DNA of 64,000 nucleotides from contig JBJKSB010000018.1 of assembly GCA_046704385.1 (NCBI GenBank), positions 75,594 through 139,593 on the forward strand, given 5' to 3'. Shown here one piece after another: positions 18,197 through 26,061 of this stretch (position 1 is its first letter; each line of letters starts with the position of its first letter). Made by a program: the position numbers and the translations under genes. The notes under the pieces were generated by a model. It searched no databases. It was not told where the DNA came from and saw only the letters and a list, made by a program, of their open reading frames with translations. This DNA is from GH45 sp046704385 (GTDB taxonomy: Bacteria; Bacteroidota; Bacteroidia; Bacteroidales; SZUA-534).

Positions 18197-19090
18197 TTAT
18201 TGATGATGAATATTTTCTAATGTTTCGATACTATATTTATATTCTCCGAGTATAAGTAAATCAACTATCAGGGGTTTTATAGCATCTAAACCCTGCGTGT
18301 ATTTTTGGTAATCGGTAAAAGCCAGATCGACATAAAAGAAATATTGAAATTCTTTACCTACGATCGGCATTGATTGAATTTTGGTAAGATCGAGGTCGTA
18401 AAAAGCCAGTACACTCAATACTTGTGAAAGCCTTCCCTGATAGTTTGGCAGGCTAAAACAAATTGAGGCTTTACTTATATCTTCAGGCAAATTATCTTCG
18501 CTGTCGCGATGTGTTAAAATTAAAAACCGGGTATAATTCCTTTTATTGGTTTCTATACCCGGCGCTAATATTTCCAGTCCAAACATTTCAGCCGCAAGAT
18601 CGGAAGCAATGGCCCCTTTTCCCACTAATTTCTTTTCGCCTATTAACTGGGCGCTTAGCGCGGTATCAATAGATTCTACCAATTTAATTTCAGCATATTG
18701 TTTAAAGAATTTTCGACACTGGGCAATGGCCATGTAATGCGAATGTACTTCAGTTAAATCTTCAATTTTTTGACCTGGTAAGGCAATCAGGTTCTGTTTG
18801 ATACGCAGGTATTCTTCACCTACAATTTTAACCGGTGATTCTTTTAATAATACATAATTAGGAATTAAACTGCCAGCCACCGTGTTTTCGATAGCCATTA
18901 TCCCAAAATCGATTTCTTTTCTGGCCAACAGGTCGGTGATGTTTTCAAAGGTTTCACATGGTACTATCTCAATATCGAAATCGAAATAATTGCGTGCGGC
19001 AATTTCATGAAAGGCTCCTGTTCCACCCTGGATGGCAACCTTTTTTAAACCTATTTCTGTTAATTTACTGTCAACCATAATATCTGGCAT
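18197..19090 (-). CDS. pheA: Prephenate dehydratase with ACT domain
   Basis: Converts prephenate to phenylpyruvate, first step of the phenylalanine branch. The catalytic domain begins KKVAIQGGTGAFHE, includes ENTVAGS (69-75) and the catalytic TRF at 187-189 (NYTRFLIL). A C-terminal ACT domain (about 205-285, SICFSLPNYQGRLSQVL) is the usual phenylalanine-sensing module, so the enzyme should be feedback-inhibited as well as attenuated. First gene of the aromatic operon. The ATG at 19088-19090 directly abuts the seven-T run of the upstream attenuator terminator; a second ATG at 19076-19078 (MVDSKLTEIG) is equally plausible, since homology only begins at residue 16. Confidence 0.94.
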   Translation of the reverse strand: MPDIMVDSKLTEIGLKKVAIQGGTGAFHEIAARNYFDFDIEIVPCETFENITDLLARKEIDFGIMAIENTVAGSLIPNYVLLKESPVKIVGEEYLRIKQNLIALPGQKIEDLTEVHSHYMAIAQCRKFFKQYAEIKLVESIDTALSAQLIGEKKLVGKGAIASDLAAEMFGLEILAPGIETNKRNYTRFLILTHRDSEDNLPEDISKASICFSLPNYQGRLSQVLSVLAFYDLDLTKIQSMPIVGKEFQYFFYVDLAFTDYQKYTQGLDAIKPLIVDLLILGEYKYSIETLENIHHQ

Positions 19091-19114
19091 AAAAAAACCC
19101 CGCTTTCAGCGGGG
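19091..19114 (-). terminator. Attenuator terminator of the aromatic operon
   Basis: On the minus strand CCCCGCT and AGCGGGG (19108-19114 and 19098-19104) make a perfect 7-pair GC-rich stem with a 3-base loop, followed by seven T. It lies after the leader peptide ORF and immediately before pheA, in the place of a transcription attenuator. A competing antiterminator is possible between CGGGGTTT inside the leader ORF (19146-19156) and ATAAGCCCCG (19110-19119). Confidence 0.9.
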
Positions 19115-19133
19115 CTTATATTTAAATATTATA

Positions 19134-19220
19134 TTATTTACTCAAATAAAACCCCGTTTTACTTCCCCAGAAATAAAAATAGAAATAATAAAAAGAAGTA
19201 TGTCCAAACAGGTTTTTCAT
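19134..19220 (-). CDS. Aromatic-rich attenuation leader peptide
   Basis: A 28-codon ORF, ATG at 19218-19220 and TAA at 19134-19136, too short for normal gene calling. Twelve residues are aromatic (six Phe, five Tyr, one Trp) and residues 10-18 read FYYFYFYFW, nine aromatic codons in a row. It is followed after 19 bases by a terminator hairpin and then pheA. This is the architecture of a ribosome-mediated attenuator: stalling at aromatic codons for lack of charged tRNA would leave the CGGGG at codons 22-23 free to pair with the terminator's CCCC strand, preventing termination; a fast ribosome covers it and the terminator forms. The peptide itself is not expected to have another role. Seen directly: ORF, codons, hairpin. 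Inferred: mechanism. Confidence 0.9.
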   Translation of the reverse strand: MKNLFGHTSFYYFYFYFWGSKTGFYLSK

Positions 19221-19241
19221 AGTTATGTTTTTTTGACAGAA

Positions 19242-19271
19242 CAAAGATGAAAGATATTTTTGAATAAGCAA
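19242..19271 (-). promoter_or_regulatory. Promoter of the aromatic operon
   Basis: On the minus strand TTG (complement of 19269-19271, within TTTG) is followed after exactly 19 bases by CATCTTTG (complement of 19242-19249), 7 of 8 matches to TAnnTTTG. Predicted transcription start is about 15-20 bases before the leader peptide ATG, leaving a 5' region only large enough for the attenuator. Confidence 0.65.
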
Positions 19272-19347
19272 AAAAAATCTGAAAAAATATTTCAATGTTT
19301 AATTATAATTTAAAAAACAATCAAATAATCTGCTTTCATATTATAAG

Positions 19348-20361
19348 TTAGAAAATAAACTTATAAACTATCTTTTCATGATATTTTTCTCCAGGTCGCA
19401 GCACAGCACTGGGGAATTGGGGTTTGTTGGGGGCATCAGGAAAATTTTGTGCTTCAATGGCTATGCCTGAATACTGGGCAAAGGGTAATCCGCCTTTACC
19501 AATACTGCTGCCATCAAAATGCATTCCTGTATACACCTGAATTCCGGGCTGGGTTGTATAAACCTCAATAGCTCTTCCTGAATTGGGTTCAGAAACCTTG
19601 CATGCCAGGCCATAAGTTTTTTCAGGTTTATTAATTACCCAATTATGATCGAGCCCTCCAACCAATTGTATCTGATCGTATTCACTCTTAATACGCTCCG
19701 ATAATTTAACCGGTTCAATAAAATTCATGTCTGTTCCCAGTACTTCCCTTAGTTCTCCTGTGGGTACGCCCATCTCATTGATCGGGGTGAATGATTTCGC
19801 ATTTACGTTAAGCTCATGGTTAAAAACTTTACCCTGCCCCACACCATTCAAATTAAAATAAGGATGACTGGTTAAATTAACTACGGTTGTTTTATCAGTA
19901 ACAGCTGAAAGATCAATAAACAACTCATTATCATTGTTTAAAGCGTAGATTACTTCAACTGATAAATTTCCCGGATAATTTTCTTCCCCATCAACACTTA
20001 AATATTTTAATTTGTAAGCGCTGCTATATCCTTCCAAATTATACGGTTCCACCAGCCACTCACGGGTATTGAAACCGTTAAATCCACCGTGTAGTTGATT
20101 TGTACGGTCGTTCTGGGCCAATTGATAGGTTTTTCCTTCCAGTGTAAACTGTCCTTCTCCAATACGATTAGCAAACCTTCCGCAGATTGCTCCCATGTAA
20201 CTATCGCCCTGCTCAGCCTCATCAAAAGTATCATATCCAAGGGCAATATCAACCAGTTTACCGTTTTCCGGAATTTTAACTGATGTAAATTTGCCTCCCA
20301 GTGCAATAAATTCAACTATAATTCCATTACTGTTTGTAAGTGAATAAGTTTTCATATCCAT
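19348..20361 (-). CDS. galM: Aldose 1-epimerase (galactose mutarotase)
   Basis: Interconverts alpha and beta anomers of galactose so that GalK can phosphorylate the alpha form. From the ATG at 20359-20361 it has 337 residues; catalytic residues are His91 (NQLHGG), His166 (TSHPYFNL) and Glu303 (IAIEAQNFPDAPN). No signal peptide, so a cytoplasmic form. An upstream in-frame ATG (20409) is rejected because it lies inside the loop of a terminator hairpin and adds residues outside the family's homology. It is the last gene of the galactose cluster, but a terminator separates it from the preceding gene, so its transcription depends on read-through or on a promoter I could not identify. Confidence 0.93.
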   Translation of the reverse strand: MDMKTYSLTNSNGIIVEFIALGGKFTSVKIPENGKLVDIALGYDTFDEAEQGDSYMGAICGRFANRIGEGQFTLEGKTYQLAQNDRTNQLHGGFNGFNTREWLVEPYNLEGYSSAYKLKYLSVDGEENYPGNLSVEVIYALNNDNELFIDLSAVTDKTTVVNLTSHPYFNLNGVGQGKVFNHELNVNAKSFTPINEMGVPTGELREVLGTDMNFIEPVKLSERIKSEYDQIQLVGGLDHNWVINKPEKTYGLACKVSEPNSGRAIEVYTTQPGIQVYTGMHFDGSSIGKGGLPFAQYSGIAIEAQNFPDAPNKPQFPSAVLRPGEKYHEKIVYKFIF

Positions 20362-20390
20362 TATTTTAATCTGATTTTGAAATTTAAAAT

Positions 20391-20422
20391 ATAAAAAAGG
20401 ATGTTTCATTTTTGAAACATCC
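20391..20422 (-). terminator. Terminator inside the gal cluster, before galM
   Basis: Minus strand GGATGTTTCA and TGAAACATCC form a perfect 10-pair stem with a 4-base loop (20399-20422), followed by TTTTTT. It lies 27 bases after the small membrane protein gene and 38 bases before the galM ATG. Confidence 0.85.
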
Positions 20423-20448
20423 GAAATTATACAATTTTACTTAAATAT

Positions 20449-20658
20449 CTATTTTTTTTTCTTTTTCCTGAATAAATCGGAAATAATAAGCATAAATCCG
20501 CCGAATATCAGCATAAAAATGCCTGACCATAAATTTATATTAATGTTCAGTGAAATAGAATACATTTCATTTGACGATGTTGCCAATCCAAAAATGGTAA
20601 GTAATAAACCAAAAATGGAAAACATCAGTCCTATTGGTATTTTAATATCTAATCCCAT
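20449..20658 (-). CDS. Small two-helix membrane protein next to symporter
   Basis: A 69-residue protein with two predicted membrane helices (about 8-26 and 40-61), a short polar loop (SSNEMYSISLNIN) and a lysine-rich C-terminus (RKKKKK) that should face the cytoplasm. It begins 18 bases after the sodium/solute symporter gene, and I have the impression that similar small proteins accompany SSS-family symporters in other bacteria; a role in assembly or regulation of the transporter is inference. The strong terminator right after its stop codon shows the ORF is the end of a transcription unit, which supports it being real. Confidence 0.75.
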   Translation of the reverse strand: MGLDIKIPIGLMFSIFGLLLTIFGLATSSNEMYSISLNININLWSGIFMLIFGGFMLIISDLFRKKKKK

Positions 20659-20676
20659 GATAATTTATTTTAATGT

Positions 20677-22350
20677 TTACCAGAAAATAATTGATAACAC
20701 AAGAGCAATAACACCAACCATCCAGGCCATTGCAACAGGTTTTTGAAACCATCTTTTTGAATCATCAACCACTTTGGGTGTTAATTGATAAACTAGGCCT
20801 TTTAGTTGTTCATCGGTTTTGGTACGTTTGGTTAACAGCGAGATGATTAATGTTACAACCAGGGCAACACTAAAGGCAATAATGGCAATATTAAAATTCT
20901 GAGCCATTTCGCTGGGGAATACTTTTATTACGGTTCCCAACCAACCTCCTTTAATCAGACTTTCAGCACCTACAGGTGCAGTTAAGCCATGAACAATGGC
21001 TGCTGATCCTGTACCGGCAATTAAACCCCAGAAAGCACCGTGTCCCGTAGTTCGTTTTGTAAACATACCCAGGACAAAGGCAGCGAACAGCGGAGCATTA
21101 ATAAAGGCAAAAACCAGTTGTAAAAAGTCCATTACATTATTAAATAATGCAGCTACATAAGCAGTTAGAATAGAAACCCCAACGCCTACAATAGTAGTTA
21201 TTTGCCCTACACGCAGGTAATGGCTGTCTGATTTTCCTTTAACCAGGTAGCTTTGATAAATATCATAAGTCCAAACGGTATTAAAAGCTGTTACATTACC
21301 AGCCATACCACTCATAAATGAAGCCATCAGGGCTGTTAATCCAAGTCCTAAAACCCCAGTCGGGAAATAGCGTTTTAAAAGCATAGGTATTACCAGGTCG
21401 TAATCGTAGCCAGCACCCTTAACAGGCAGGTGAAATGAAGCATCGCCCATATTAAGCAAAGCAATAGCAATCATTCCGGGTACTATCACTAAAAACGGAA
21501 TAAACATTTTTGGAATAGCACCTATTAAAGGGGTTTTACGGGCAGCACTCATCGAACCGGCTGCCATGGCACGTTGTACTACCAGGAAGTTGGTACACCA
21601 ATACCCAAACGACAGGACAAATCCTAATCCAAAAATGATACCCATAACGCCTCCCATGGGGTGATCGGCATTAATATATTTCCATGAATGGGCTAAATGA
21701 GGTGAAATATTTGCGGTTAGTCCTTCCCAGCCACCAACATGTATTAATCCTATAATTACCAGGGGCAGGAATCCTATTACGATGAGGAAAAACTGCAAAA
21801 CTTCGTTGTAAATCGCTGAACTCAATCCTCCTAAATAAGTATAAACCAGTACAATAATAGCTGATATTATTAAACTCATATGAAAATTCCATCCCAGCAA
21901 ATTTTCGAGAAGCAATGCCAGGGCATACATTGATATACCCGAAGCAAAAATGGTCATAATAGCAAACGAAAAAGCATTAAAAGCCCTGGTTTTTTCGTCA
22001 AACCTGAGTTTTAAGTATTCCGGTACCGACCGGGCTTTGGAGCCATAGTAAAATGGCATCATGAAAATGGCCAGAAAAATCATGGCCGGAATGGCACCAA
22101 TCCAGTAAAAATGTACTGTGGCCAGCCCATATTTTGCTCCTGAGGCTGCCATACCAATTACTTCGAGGGCACCCAGATTTGCAGATATAAAGGCCAGGCC
22201 GGTTACCCATGCAGGCAAAGAACGTCCGGCTTCGAGAAAGGCAGAGGCATTACTCATATATTTTTTTAGTGCCCATCCAATTCCCAAAACAAAAACAAAA
22301 TAGATGATCATGATAGAATAATCTAACCATGTCAGCGAAAATGATTCCAT
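20677..22350 (-). CDS. Sodium/solute symporter (SSS/SGLT family)
   Basis: Inner-membrane sodium-coupled symporter of the SLC5/SSS family, 557 residues with about 14 hydrophobic helices. Typical features are the unwound first helix region (SANLGALEVIGMAASGAKYGL, roughly 57-77), YLGGLSSAIYNEVLQFFLIV (sodium/substrate motif near 173-192) and the late ALMASFMSGMAGNVTAFNTVW segment. Its place between galK and the small membrane protein makes galactose (or glucose) the likely substrate, by context. It follows galK by 69 bases. The C-terminal tail carries an extra helix after a basic loop (residues about 535-557). Confidence 0.9.
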   Translation of the reverse strand: MESFSLTWLDYSIMIIYFVFVLGIGWALKKYMSNASAFLEAGRSLPAWVTGLAFISANLGALEVIGMAASGAKYGLATVHFYWIGAIPAMIFLAIFMMPFYYGSKARSVPEYLKLRFDEKTRAFNAFSFAIMTIFASGISMYALALLLENLLGWNFHMSLIISAIIVLVYTYLGGLSSAIYNEVLQFFLIVIGFLPLVIIGLIHVGGWEGLTANISPHLAHSWKYINADHPMGGVMGIIFGLGFVLSFGYWCTNFLVVQRAMAAGSMSAARKTPLIGAIPKMFIPFLVIVPGMIAIALLNMGDASFHLPVKGAGYDYDLVIPMLLKRYFPTGVLGLGLTALMASFMSGMAGNVTAFNTVWTYDIYQSYLVKGKSDSHYLRVGQITTIVGVGVSILTAYVAALFNNVMDFLQLVFAFINAPLFAAFVLGMFTKRTTGHGAFWGLIAGTGSAAIVHGLTAPVGAESLIKGGWLGTVIKVFPSEMAQNFNIAIIAFSVALVVTLIISLLTKRTKTDEQLKGLVYQLTPKVVDDSKRWFQKPVAMAWMVGVIALVLSIIFW

Positions 22351-22419
22351 ATTAGTTAATTTAGTTAAACATTATAATTGTGGTTTATTAGTTTCCTATA
22401 GATGTTATGTTTTTAATCA

Positions 22420-23703
22420 TTATAATTCCACCTTCACCGCTCCTTTATTCCTGATAAATAATTTATGGCATTTACCAACCCCAAAAGCACTTTCAAGCAT
22501 TTGAATATATTCGTCAAGTAATGAATCAGGAACAAATGCCTGAATGGTTCCGGCAAATCCACCTCCATGAACACGCCAGGCCCCTTTCCCTTTCAAAACA
22601 ATTTCGCTTAAGGCTAATGCCAGCGAAATACCTTGTTCGTTTGGTGTAAAATTGCAATACACATTTTGGTTATACATATATGAACTACGTCCAGATTCAT
22701 TAACCATAGATAAAAAGGCTTCAAAATTATTAGCTTCTAATGCATTAACCTGATCGACCACCCGTTGGTTGTCGCCCAGAAAATGAAGTGTCCGAAGTAT
22801 GGCACGGTCTCCTGTTTTTGAGCGAATTTGTGAAATTTTACTTAATAATTCTTCCTGAGTTACCTGGCGAAGAACCTCTTTACCAAATTCTTTCGCAACC
22901 CATCTCATTTCATTAGGTAAGGATGCATACTCTTCGTTAAGGTCGGCATGACTTCCCCCCGTGTCCGTAATTACAAGTGTATAGCCCGAATGCATAAAAT
23001 CAAAATTAACACTTTTTACCACGGGTTTCGATGGGTTATTAAAATCGATAGTTATAAATCCGCCTACTGAACAAGCTGTCTGATCCATCAATCCACATGG
23101 TTTACCAAAATAATTATTTTCGGCCCATTGCCCTATTTTGGCGTTTTCAACGGCATCCAGCTCACCGTTGTTAAATAAATGGCTGATAATGGCACCCATT
23201 AAAACCTCGAATGATGCTGATGAGCTTAAACCGGAACCATCGGGTACTCCTCCGATAATGTAGGCATCAAAGCCGCCTACCTGGTAGCCCAGTTCAATTA
23301 AGCGGGCACAGATGCCGCTGACCAGGGCTTCGGATAAATAAAATTTCTCTTTTCTAATAGATAGTGAATTCAAATCAACCTTGATTTCGGGGTAACCTTC
23401 AGAGGTGATACGGATCAAATCTGTCTGGTTTGGGGTTGCAACGGCAATGTTATCCATGTTTACGGCACCTGCCAGAACTCTTCCGTGCTGGTGATCAGTA
23501 TGATTACCGCCAATCTCAGTTCGTCCCGGAGCACTAAAAATATCACCTTCGTTATGTTGATATTTGTCCTGGAATTTATGGAGCAACTGGCTGTAAAGGT
23601 GAAGTTTTTCTTTTAATATATTTTCATCATTTCCGTACAACTCCCTGATAAAGCTGTTATCAGTATTCTTCAGTCTGTTATAAATTTCATTAAAACTTTG
23701 CAT
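22420..23703 (-). CDS. galK: Galactokinase
   Basis: Phosphorylates alpha-D-galactose to galactose 1-phosphate with ATP. GHMP-kinase motifs are complete: the galactokinase signature GRTEIGGNHTDHQHGRVL, the ATP loop IGGVPDGSGLSSSASFEVLMG, and the C-terminal RVHGGGFAGTIQAFVP. At 427 residues it is slightly longer than the E. coli enzyme (382), mostly by an extended N-terminus before the signature and inserts in the middle. ATG at 23701-23703; the gene is 92 bases downstream of galE with a possible stem-loop in that gap. Confidence 0.95.
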   Translation of the reverse strand: MQSFNEIYNRLKNTDNSFIRELYGNDENILKEKLHLYSQLLHKFQDKYQHNEGDIFSAPGRTEIGGNHTDHQHGRVLAGAVNMDNIAVATPNQTDLIRITSEGYPEIKVDLNSLSIRKEKFYLSEALVSGICARLIELGYQVGGFDAYIIGGVPDGSGLSSSASFEVLMGAIISHLFNNGELDAVENAKIGQWAENNYFGKPCGLMDQTACSVGGFITIDFNNPSKPVVKSVNFDFMHSGYTLVITDTGGSHADLNEEYASLPNEMRWVAKEFGKEVLRQVTQEELLSKISQIRSKTGDRAILRTLHFLGDNQRVVDQVNALEANNFEAFLSMVNESGRSSYMYNQNVYCNFTPNEQGISLALALSEIVLKGKGAWRVHGGGFAGTIQAFVPDSLLDEYIQMLESAFGVGKCHKLFIRNKGAVKVEL

Positions 23704-23741
23704 GCGGCATTATTATTTCTAATTATTTAATATTTATTGAC

Positions 23742-23788
23742 CTTACGAAGGTTTTAGGCTACAATTTCGAATAAAAGACTTCGGTAAG
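23742..23788 (-). other. Possible intercistronic stem-loop between galE and galK
   Basis: CTTACGAAG (23742-23750) and CTTCGGTAAG (23779-23788) are complementary apart from a single bulged base, with a 28-base loop. It would lie in the mRNA between galE and galK. It may affect mRNA stability or relative expression; there is no T run, so it is not a terminator. Confidence 0.3.
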
Positions 23789-23795
23789 TGACCTC

Positions 23796-24839
23796 TTATT
23801 TAACATTTTCAGATTTTCGATAGCTATTCTCCCATAGCCATGCTGATTTCGTCATCTCATCAAGGGTTTTTCCTGCTTTCCAGCCCAATTCGTTATTGGC
23901 AATGGTTGTATCGGCCCAAATTTGTTCAATATCACCTGCCCTCCTGCCAACTACTTTATAATTAAGCTTTTCACCAGTTGTTTTTTCAAACGATTTAATG
24001 ACTTCAAAAACCGATAACCCATTACCTGTACCAATATTGAACATTTCATAAGCATTTTTATTTTTGCCTGAGATCAGCCTTTCAATGGCAACAATATGGG
24101 CTTTAGCCAGGTCAACCACATGAATATAATCACGTATGCACGATCCGTCAGGAGTATTATAATCGTCGCCAAACACACTCAGTTGTTGACGAATGCCGTA
24201 GGCTGTCTGAGTTATAAAAGGCATCAGGTTGGCCGGCACTCCTTTGGGTAATTCTCCGATTAATCCTGAAGCATGTGCCCCGATAGGATTGAAATAGCGG
24301 AGGGCAATTCCATTTATTTTAGCTCCGGAGTTTATTGTATCGCGTAAAATGTTTTCGTTTACCTGTTTTGTATAACCATAAGGTGATTCAGCCGGTTTTA
24401 CAGGAGCATTTTCGGTAACCGGCAATTCATCGGGTTGCCCGTAAACTGTACAGGAAGATGAAAAAACGAAATTTTCAATTTCATATTTCTTCATACCTTC
24501 CAACAAATTTAACATGGTAACCAGGTTATTACGGTAATAATGCAAAGGTATCTGAACCGATTCACCTACAGCTTTGGCAGCCGCAAAATGTATAATTCCT
24601 TTTAAGTTGTGCTGTTGTTTAAAGAAATTATCCAGTGCATTATTATCGAGTAAATCGAACTCAAAAAAATTTGGACGCACCCCGGTAATTTGTTCAATCC
24701 GGTCAACAACAATGGCATCAGAATTCGATAAATTGTCAATAATCAGCACTACATAACCCTGGTTAATTAATTCTACGGTAGTATGCGAACCAATATAGCC
24801 GGTTCCTCCGGTTACTAATATCTTTCCTTTTTTATTCAT
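23796..24839 (-). CDS. galE: UDP-glucose 4-epimerase
   Basis: Short-chain dehydrogenase-type epimerase converting UDP-galactose to UDP-glucose with bound NAD. N-terminal GGTGYIGSHT is the NAD-binding glycine motif, SSSCTVYG carries the catalytic Ser/Thr, and SPYGYTK gives the YxxxK pair. The C-terminal half has RYFNPIGAH and the DGSCIRDYIHVVDLAKAH signature of GalE. Length 347 is normal. It closes the Leloir pathway with galK and galT on either side, 58 bases after galT. Confidence 0.96.
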   Translation of the reverse strand: MNKKGKILVTGGTGYIGSHTTVELINQGYVVLIIDNLSNSDAIVVDRIEQITGVRPNFFEFDLLDNNALDNFFKQQHNLKGIIHFAAAKAVGESVQIPLHYYRNNLVTMLNLLEGMKKYEIENFVFSSSCTVYGQPDELPVTENAPVKPAESPYGYTKQVNENILRDTINSGAKINGIALRYFNPIGAHASGLIGELPKGVPANLMPFITQTAYGIRQQLSVFGDDYNTPDGSCIRDYIHVVDLAKAHIVAIERLISGKNKNAYEMFNIGTGNGLSVFEVIKSFEKTTGEKLNYKVVGRRAGDIEQIWADTTIANNELGWKAGKTLDEMTKSAWLWENSYRKSENVK

Positions 24840-24897
24840 TTCTTAATCTTATAATTTTAAATTCTTTTCTAATTCTCAGTGTTAATCAATAAAAAAA

Positions 24898-25935
24898 CTA
24901 ACTTTTTTTATAGTGAATCAAAGATAAACCTTTTAGCCTTTCGGCACTTTGTTCAGCTGTAATATCCCGTTGTGCATTAGCCATCATCTCGTAACCCACC
25001 ATGAATTTTTTTACAGTAGCCGAACGCAATAATGGCGGGTAAAAATGCATATGCATATGCCATTCAGGATGTTCTTTTCCATCGACAGGCGCCTGATGGA
25101 TGCCTGCCGAATAAGGAAAAGAAACTTCGAACAAATTATCGTATTTAATCGTCAGCTTTTTGTATATATCTGCAAAGCCTTCTTTTTCATTTTCAGTAAG
25201 TTGTAATATATTTTGTACGGCCCTTTTGGGTGAAATCATAGTCTCAAAAGGCCAGGTAGCCCAAAACGGGACGAGAGCTACAAAGGATTCATTCTCAACC
25301 ACAATACGTTCGTATTTTTGCAATTCACTTTTTAAATATGCTTCCAGCATTGTTGCTCCATGCCGTTGATAGTATTTTAACTGGCTTTCGCATTCCTTAT
25401 TAACTTCGTCGGGAATTGAGGATTGAGCCCATATCTGACCATGAGGATGCGGATTGCTACAGCCCATAATACTGCCCTTGTTTTCAAATACCTGAACATG
25501 ATTTATAAAATCGTTGCTTCCCAGCGTGCGGTATTCATCTATCCATACATCAATAACTTTTACAATATCATCAACCTCCATTTCAGGAATGGTGAGGCTA
25601 TGATCGGGTGAGAAACAAATTACCCGGCTTATTCCCTGCTCTGCTTTAGCGATAAACAACTCCTCATTTAGTTCTCCCTGGGGAGTATCGGGCAACAAGG
25701 CACTAAAATCGTTAGTAAAAACAAATGTCGATGTATAATTATCGTTTACAGGACCTGAGGCGCGTTGATTTCCCGGGCATAAATAACAGCCTGGATCATA
25801 GTTGGGTCTGTTTTCTTCTGAACTTTTCTCCGTTTGCCCCTGCCATGGCCTCTTAGCGCGATGTGGTGACACCAACACCCATTGGTTGGTTAACGGATTA
25901 TATCGTCGATGCGGATGTTCTGTAAAGTTTATCAT
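24898..25935 (-). CDS. galT: Galactose-1-phosphate uridylyltransferase
   Basis: Swaps UMP between UDP-glucose and galactose 1-phosphate through a uridylyl-histidine. The nucleophile is His165 in CSNPHPHGQIWA (HPH at 163-165). The zinc/structural cysteines are Cys50 and Cys53 (GCYLCPGN). The C-terminal HMHFYPPLLRS strand and length (345) fit class I GalT. ATG at 25933-25935. It follows the Nudix-type regulator by 126 bases; that gap carries a REP-like palindrome and no clear promoter, so it is probably transcribed from the regulator's promoter. Confidence 0.96.
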   Translation of the reverse strand: MINFTEHPHRRYNPLTNQWVLVSPHRAKRPWQGQTEKSSEENRPNYDPGCYLCPGNQRASGPVNDNYTSTFVFTNDFSALLPDTPQGELNEELFIAKAEQGISRVICFSPDHSLTIPEMEVDDIVKVIDVWIDEYRTLGSNDFINHVQVFENKGSIMGCSNPHPHGQIWAQSSIPDEVNKECESQLKYYQRHGATMLEAYLKSELQKYERIVVENESFVALVPFWATWPFETMISPKRAVQNILQLTENEKEGFADIYKKLTIKYDNLFEVSFPYSAGIHQAPVDGKEHPEWHMHMHFYPPLLRSATVKKFMVGYEMMANAQRDITAEQSAERLKGLSLIHYKKS

Positions 25936-26013
25936 ATTTTTAATTCATTAGCCTATTAATTAATTAGTTCATGTGCTCATTTTCAATTTACTGTGAGGTT
26001 TCATTGAGCAACT

Positions 26014-26039
26014 GTTCATTGGGCGGAGTCGAAATGAAC
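26014..26039. repeat. REP-like element, copy 2, with perfect arms
   Basis: GTTCATT (26014-26020) and AATGAAC (26033-26039) flank GGGCGGAGTCGA, sharing the core GCGGAGTCGAA with 10976-10986. The 7-pair arms make a hairpin in the mRNA between the regulator gene and galT. Confidence 0.6.
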
Positions 26040-26061
26040 GGTAATAATTCTTAATAGATGA

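Noticed and set aside
20362..20409. Longer galM start at 20409
   Set aside because: Start codon lies inside a terminator hairpin and the extension has no homology.
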